A DNA stretch of 64,000 nucleotides from Azolla caroliniana (taxonomy: Eukaryota > Polypodiophyta). Positions 59,892 through 64,000 of the stretch are shown piece after piece. The stretch is taken from positions 20,832,001-20,896,000 of the forward strand of contig JBHGNT010000014.1 of the NCBI GenBank assembly GCA_043228905.1. Direction: 5' to 3'. The notes beneath the pieces were generated by a model. That model ran no database searches. It was given only the letters and a program-made list of their open reading frames with translations, and was not told the DNA's origin. Position numbers and translations under genes: made by a program. Position 1 is the stretch's first letter. Every line of letters begins with the position of its first letter.

Positions 59892-60590
59892 ACAACTCAT
59901 CAGGAGTTTCATCTACCTCACGATCACACGACCCAATCTCGGTTATCCGGTCGGTCTCCTTAGCCAATTCATGCAAACACCGCATGATACTCACTTGGAT
60001 TGCGTTAAGCGAGTTCTACGCTACGTGAGAGGCACAATGGATTGCGGCATCCTCTACAAGACCGCGATGCCAATATGACTCTAGGGGTACACAGACGCCG
60101 ATTGGGCCGGCTACAAAGCCGATAGAAGATCAACCTCCGGATTTGTTTTCTCCCTCGATAGCGGAGCAATATCCTGGAGTAGCAAGAAGCAGCCTACCGT
60201 CGCTCTTTTGAGTACGGAGGCGGAATATAGGGGCGCAGACGTAGCTGCATGTGAAGCTGTATGGCTTAAGAGGATTTTGAAGGATTTGGGCGTTCCCATC
60301 AAGGATCCGACTCCCCTTTACTGCGACAACATGAGCAGTATTTATCTGGCTCAAAACCCGGTGTTCCACGCGCAGACAAAGCACATCGAAGTGCACTATC
60401 ACTTCATCTGAGAGCGCGTTTTCGCTGGCGATGTCGACCTACAACACATTAGCATCAATCTTCAAACGATTGACATCTTCACTAAAGCCTTAGGAGCCGA
60501 CAAGCTATGGCAATTCATGACCGATCTCAGATTGACGATCCCTAACCTGCCAAGCTTGAGGGGGAGTATTGAAGACACTATTCAATAACG
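59892..60590 (+). pseudogene. Copia A RT end and RNase H
   Basis: Resumes A after E: QLIRSFIYLTITRPNLGYPV, a stop near 60078, [45 protein letters not shown] followed by a stop near 60410, DIFTKALGADK, ending NLPSLRGSIEDTIQ. Unlike B, C and E, A stops here, the usual copia end, without the long extension. Confidence 0.88.
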
Positions 60591-60821
60591 CGTAGATTCC
60601 GCAACCGCGCACTACGCAATAACGCGTGGATTCTGCAACCACGCAACGAAGCCGCGAAGAAAGACGCAAGCCGAAGCACAGACTTAGCAACTACGCACAA
60701 CGCAAGTTGGAGCACGGATTCCGCAACCCCGTATAAAGCGAGTCGACGTGGACTCCGGAACACGACTTGAAGCGGATTTCGGATACCGTCTAAAACGACC
60801 CGACTTGAGCTTGAGGGGGCG
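60591..60821 (+). other. 3' untranslated part of copia A
   Basis: Contains two diverged copies of an about 35-bp unit with ATAACGCGT.GATTC.GCAACC (60585-60645), then the polypurine tract at 60808-60821. Confidence 0.6.
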
Positions 60822-61202
60822 TGTTGAGAATCAAGCTCAATTTGTTCTAGTGTGTGAACTCACCTCGAGAGTGAAGAGACACTCCAATGGTCAAGAGTCA
60901 CCATTATGTCACCACTTTGTATTCTAGCATTTAGTATGAGTCATAGAATCATATTCTATGACACATAACTTATGAGCTTTCACATTCCCCATGCTCCATG
61001 AGTCTTGTGGTTAATGAAGAGAGAGGGTGAACACGTAAAGCACCCTCCTCCCACCTTGTATAATGTTGAGTCTTTCTCCTTTGTCAATATACTTTTACCT
61101 TGCGTATTCTCTGTGTTTCTCTCTCTCTCTCTCTTTCTCTTACACACACACATAACTCACATCTCTTCCGCTTCACAAGAATCCATCTCTTGATTCTTTA
61201 CA
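60822..61202 (+). repeat. 3' LTR of copia A
   Basis: 381 bp. Ends TTTACA against the GATTT duplication. 12 bp shorter than the 5' LTR, mostly from the (CT)n tract. Confidence 0.9.
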
Positions 61203-62251
61203 GATTTCATAGTTGGATTACCTCGTTCCATTGAGGGAAATAATGCCATTTGGGTAGTTGTTGATCGGCTTACCAAGATGGCAAGATTCATTCCAACAAA
61301 ATCCATAATTACCGCAAAACAATTGGCTATTAAGTTTATTAAACATTTTTATAGCTTATATGGTCTATCGATGGAGATTGTAAGTGATCGAGACTCCAAG
61401 TTTACAAGTACATTTTGGTCAGAAGTTATCCGAAAACTGCAAACAACCTTGAGTCTCGGTTCTTCTAATCATCCTCAGTCAGATGGGCAGACCGAGAGAG
61501 TGAATTAGATATTAGAGGATATGTTGAGAGCATATGTAGCGCAAAAACCCTCATTATGGGAGACTTACCTTCCTATGGTGGAATTTTCCTACAATAGAGC
61601 TAAGCATACATCAACAAAATACAGTCCGTTCATGTTGACGTATGGTTATACGCCACATCCTCCTATTGATGTTTCGTTTGACTTGCATACTTTGGATAAT
61701 ACAAAGGATTTTCTGTCTAATATGCTTGAAGCACGTAAATTGGCATAAGAAACCTTAAGATGGCACAGGACAGAAACGTCTTTTATGCGAATCATGATAG
61801 AAAACCGAGGGAATTTCATGTAGGACAACAAGTTTTTCTACGGGTTCCTAAGGACTCAGAAACATTGAGAACAGGACTGTATGCAAAATTAGCCCCAAGG
61901 TATTGTGAACCATATAAAGTTTTAAAACGTATAAGTCCCAATGCTTATTGTTTGGATTTGCCTTCCAATGTGATGGTTCATCCCAAATTCCACGTGAGTC
62001 GATTAAAGGAGGCGATTGGTTATGATGATAATGTCGTAACACCGTCTAATTTATCGATATTAGAGGATGGTCATTTTTCTCCACATGAACCTGAGAAAAT
62101 CCTCGACCATAGGTGTAGAAACCTAAGGTCAAAGGTTGTTCATCGCTACAAGGTTAAGTGGAAGGATAGATTGGAAGAAGACAGCACATGGGAAACCGAA
62201 GAGACATTACGCAAACATTTTCCTAACTTCCCATTGCAAGAGTGCAATTAA
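61203..62251 (+). pseudogene. Ty3/gypsy chromovirus D, integrase to chromodomain (3' fragment)
   Basis: Continues from 17823: DFIVGLPRSIEGNNAIWVVV, TKMARFIPTKSIITAKQLAI, DRDSKFTSTFWSEVIRKLQT, HPQSDGQTERVN (catalytic Glu), then a stop near 61508 and a frameshift near 61750. The GPY/F part (LAPRYCEPYKVLKRISPNAY) is followed by a C-terminal chromodomain (VVHRYKVKWKDRLEEDSTWE). The chromodomain places D among chromoviruses. Confidence 0.88.
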
Positions 62252-62657
62252 ATGGAGGGGGGGAGTATGTAATGTTCATTTGTTTAGACGTGCTTAGGGG
62301 GCTATCATACTGTAATATTTGAGTCGTCGGCTTTATTGGACAGACCCAATGTGTGTCATAGGGTACCCTGCACATGATTGGTCAGGTAGATGTCATTTCA
62401 TGGCCTAGGTCCTATAAACAGGGGAGACTCTCCTTGGTTAAGGGGGCCCCATGAGTGGTTTAGACGAAGCTCTCTTTGATGTGGACTTGTCATCTACCAA
62501 GGTCCTGACGTGGAGATCCTAGCTGGTATGGGACAGATCGGAATTCCTCGTCTGCGTGTCGACTCTGGCGCGGGGGCGGATGGGTGGTAACGCATATTTT
62601 CAGTATGATTGTGTCATTTATATCTTTATTTTAGAATTGATGATCTTGGTTATTACA
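62252..62657 (+). repeat. Polypurine tract and 3' LTR of gypsy D
   Basis: GGAGGGGGGGAGTA (62254-62267) precedes an LTR of 390 bp (62268-62657) with matching ends TGTAAT and ATTACA. The 5' LTR is not in the window. Confidence 0.75.
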
Positions 62658-63270
62658 CTACGTCTATGTATTTCTATTACTTAGAGCCTTTAGGATCAAA
62701 GCCATAAACAAATGTACTTGTGTTGACATCAAATCAACACAAAATTATCAAAGCTTTTACAAGCTACGTAAACTCTTGCGCCAATACTACTTCATACGCT
62801 CTTGACATTGGAATAATACCCTCATGAGAAAAATGATCAAGAAATGTAATCGTATCAACCAAATCTCCCATCAATGCCAAAAAATCCATGCATCCAACGA
62901 ACTTGAACAACTCCGTTGTTTCAAAAGGAAACATGAAACACCAAACATGAGCCATTACTACTACTCGTGTTGGGAGAACCCCACACGAGCAAAGCACAGT
63001 AAACGACACACATGCCTCATCAAAAACCCCCACAAGAGTCAAGAAGGAAGGCATCCAAAACCCACACATATGTATGGTATGGGAGATTCTGGCTTTGCAT
63101 AAGAGAGGCAAAGAAAGCTCTTAGAAATTGAAGGGCCATCCATCAGATTCATATCATAAATGTATGTATACACACATGGCCGGAGCTGTGTTTTAAACTA
63201 AAATACGTGCAATAATACAGAAACATCAACACGGAAATAGAATCAACACACACACACACACACTCGTTTG

Positions 63271-63310
<40 letters not shown>

Positions 63311-63372
63311 GCATATGTACATAATTGCAGCTCTACATACAACAAAAACAAACAGTTCCCATTCCTTCTTTA

Positions 63373-63406
<34 letters not shown>

Positions 63407-63489
63407 ATCAAAAGATAAGAAGATTCTTCTTATCTCTGCCTGCCCCTGACCTAAAAAACAACCTAAGCGAAAATAATCTGAAGGTCGCC
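62658..63489 (+). promoter_or_regulatory. Intergenic region and promoter/5' leader of KARI
   Basis: Holds (CA)n at about 63247-63263, (GA)n at 63275-63309 and (CT)n at 63377-63402. The last is probably in the 5' UTR, 90 bp before the ATG. No clear TATA box near it. A minus-strand frame at 62764-63111 has no recognisable domain and I do not call it. Confidence 0.5.
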
Positions 63490-63786
63490 ATGGCTGCTGC
63501 TTCTGCTGCTGCTGCTGCTGCGTCTTCTGCTTGCCGTTTTGCTTCTTCAACAGCCTCTTCTGCTGTGTTTCGTCCATCTCTGCATCTTCCCTCTTCTTCG
63601 AAGCTCTCTTTTTCTCATGTTGTCTCTGAGTCTTTCCTCCTCTCTTCCCCATCTCTTCTTCGCGCCCGCGGATCAGCGAAAACATCCATGGCGGTGACCA
63701 CGACTCAGACCAAACGTGGTGTTGATGTCCAGTTCGAGAGTAAGGTCTTCAAGAAGGAGAAAATTACCCTCGCTGGACGTGATGAG
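63490..63786 (+). CDS. KARI: Ketol-acid reductoisomerase, chloroplastic, exon 1
   Basis: Exon 1 starts at ATG 63490 in a CGCCATGGC context and ends at GATGAG|GTAAAG (63786), giving 99 codons in phase 0. The first about 75 residues are Ala/Ser-rich with few acidic residues, a chloroplast transit peptide. The tail (VDVQFESKVFKKEKITLAGR) matches the conserved block just before the NADPH-binding domain in plant KARI. The enzyme converts acetolactate or acetohydroxybutyrate to the dihydroxy acid in valine, leucine and isoleucine synthesis in plastids. The Rossmann and catalytic domains lie beyond the window, so the assignment rests on this block and the transit peptide. Confidence 0.8.
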
Positions 63787-64000
63787 GTAAAGAAGCAACG
63801 ATTTCTCTTCAAAAAAAGTTTCTCCTGCTCGTTTGTTTCTTTTCTTTCATCCTATTTCCTGCCACAGTCTAGTGCCATTCCTTTGTTTGGTAGATGAAGC
63901 TCGTTCAAAGGTAAATAACAAGAAACTATTTCTCTAACCTCGTTCTTCTTTTCTAATTTTGATTCATGTCGCTGTCTAGTCACGTGTCTCTGATTGGTGG
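63787..64000 (+). other. KARI: KARI intron 1, start
   Basis: T-rich sequence beginning GTAAAG. The next conserved codons (expected YIVRGGRDLF) are not reached by the end of the window. A short frame after an AG at about 63894 does not match the family. Confidence 0.6.

Larger units (their letters stand above)
17824..61202 (+). mobile_element. Ty1/copia element A, host of the whole nest
   Basis: The ends are TGTTGAGAATC and TTCTTTACA. A 5-bp target duplication GATTT (17819-17823 and 61203-61207) splits gypsy D exactly within the integrase codons. LTRs are 17824-18216 (393 bp) and 60822-61202 (381 bp). An iMet primer site follows the 5' LTR, and a polypurine tract TTGAGGGGGC precedes the 3' LTR. 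Its own sequence is spread over 17824-18374, 22878-24705 (repeated at 28012-29839), 34096-35864 and 59892-61202. The rest is nested insertions B, C, X and E. Multiple stops and frameshifts show it is dead. Confidence 0.92.

Noticed and set aside
62764-63111. 115-aa minus-strand ORF upstream of KARI
   Set aside because: No recognisable domain. It lies between an LTR and a promoter, and its composition looks like random AT-rich sequence.

Overview
This window is nuclear DNA from a land plant, most likely a flowering plant. Two host genes with typical plant introns flank about 45 kb of nested LTR retrotransposons. The copia elements are primed by initiator tRNA-Met, and several gypsy elements, SINE-like repeats and many (CT)n/(GA)n tracts are present. 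I cannot name the species.

Layout. Positions 1-475 may hold the lysine-rich end of an unresolved gene. Positions 721-4426 are AT-rich with no gene I can support. A 21-exon gene on the minus strand (14745 down to 4427, about 1496 aa) encodes a MABP1/WDR62-type double WD40 propeller protein. Positions 15.4-16.8 kb hold tRNA-like SINE repeats. At the right edge (63490 on) is the first exon, with transit peptide, of chloroplast ketol-acid reductoisomerase.

Between them lies the nest, whose layers I resolved from LTR ends, primer sites and target-site duplications. A Ty3/gypsy chromovirus (D, 17.2-17.8 and 61.2-62.7 kb) was split by copia A (17824-61202, TSD gattt). A was hit by copia B (18375-22877, minus), copia C (24706-34095) and copia E (35865-59891, minus). 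B holds a solo LTR (H). E was split by a Ty3/gypsy element F (38341-56433, minus, TSD ccact). F holds a solo LTR (I, 39879-40708) and a very young, GC-rich, apparently intact Ty3-like element G (42161-49200). G's LTRs differ at one noticed base in 659, and its gag-protease and pol frames are joined by what looks like a -1 ribosomal frameshift site.

The most unusual object is at 25401-27488. It is a Penelope-like retroelement fragment (X) inserted in copia C. Its reverse transcriptase frame is open for about 522 codons, has no recognisable GIY-YIG endonuclease, and is followed on the same strand by a complete type I hammerhead ribozyme (25643-25694). X is flanked on both sides by a 3.03-kb direct repeat (22373-25400 and 27489-30534). 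The two copies appear identical apart from a microsatellite, as if the insertion produced a giant target-site duplication.

Other points of interest are a copia lineage whose pol extends about 200 residues past RNase H and stops inside its own 3' LTR, a gag-RT in-frame fusion in B, a coiled-coil third ORF in F, and (CT)n tracts on the sense strand of most unrelated transcription units here.
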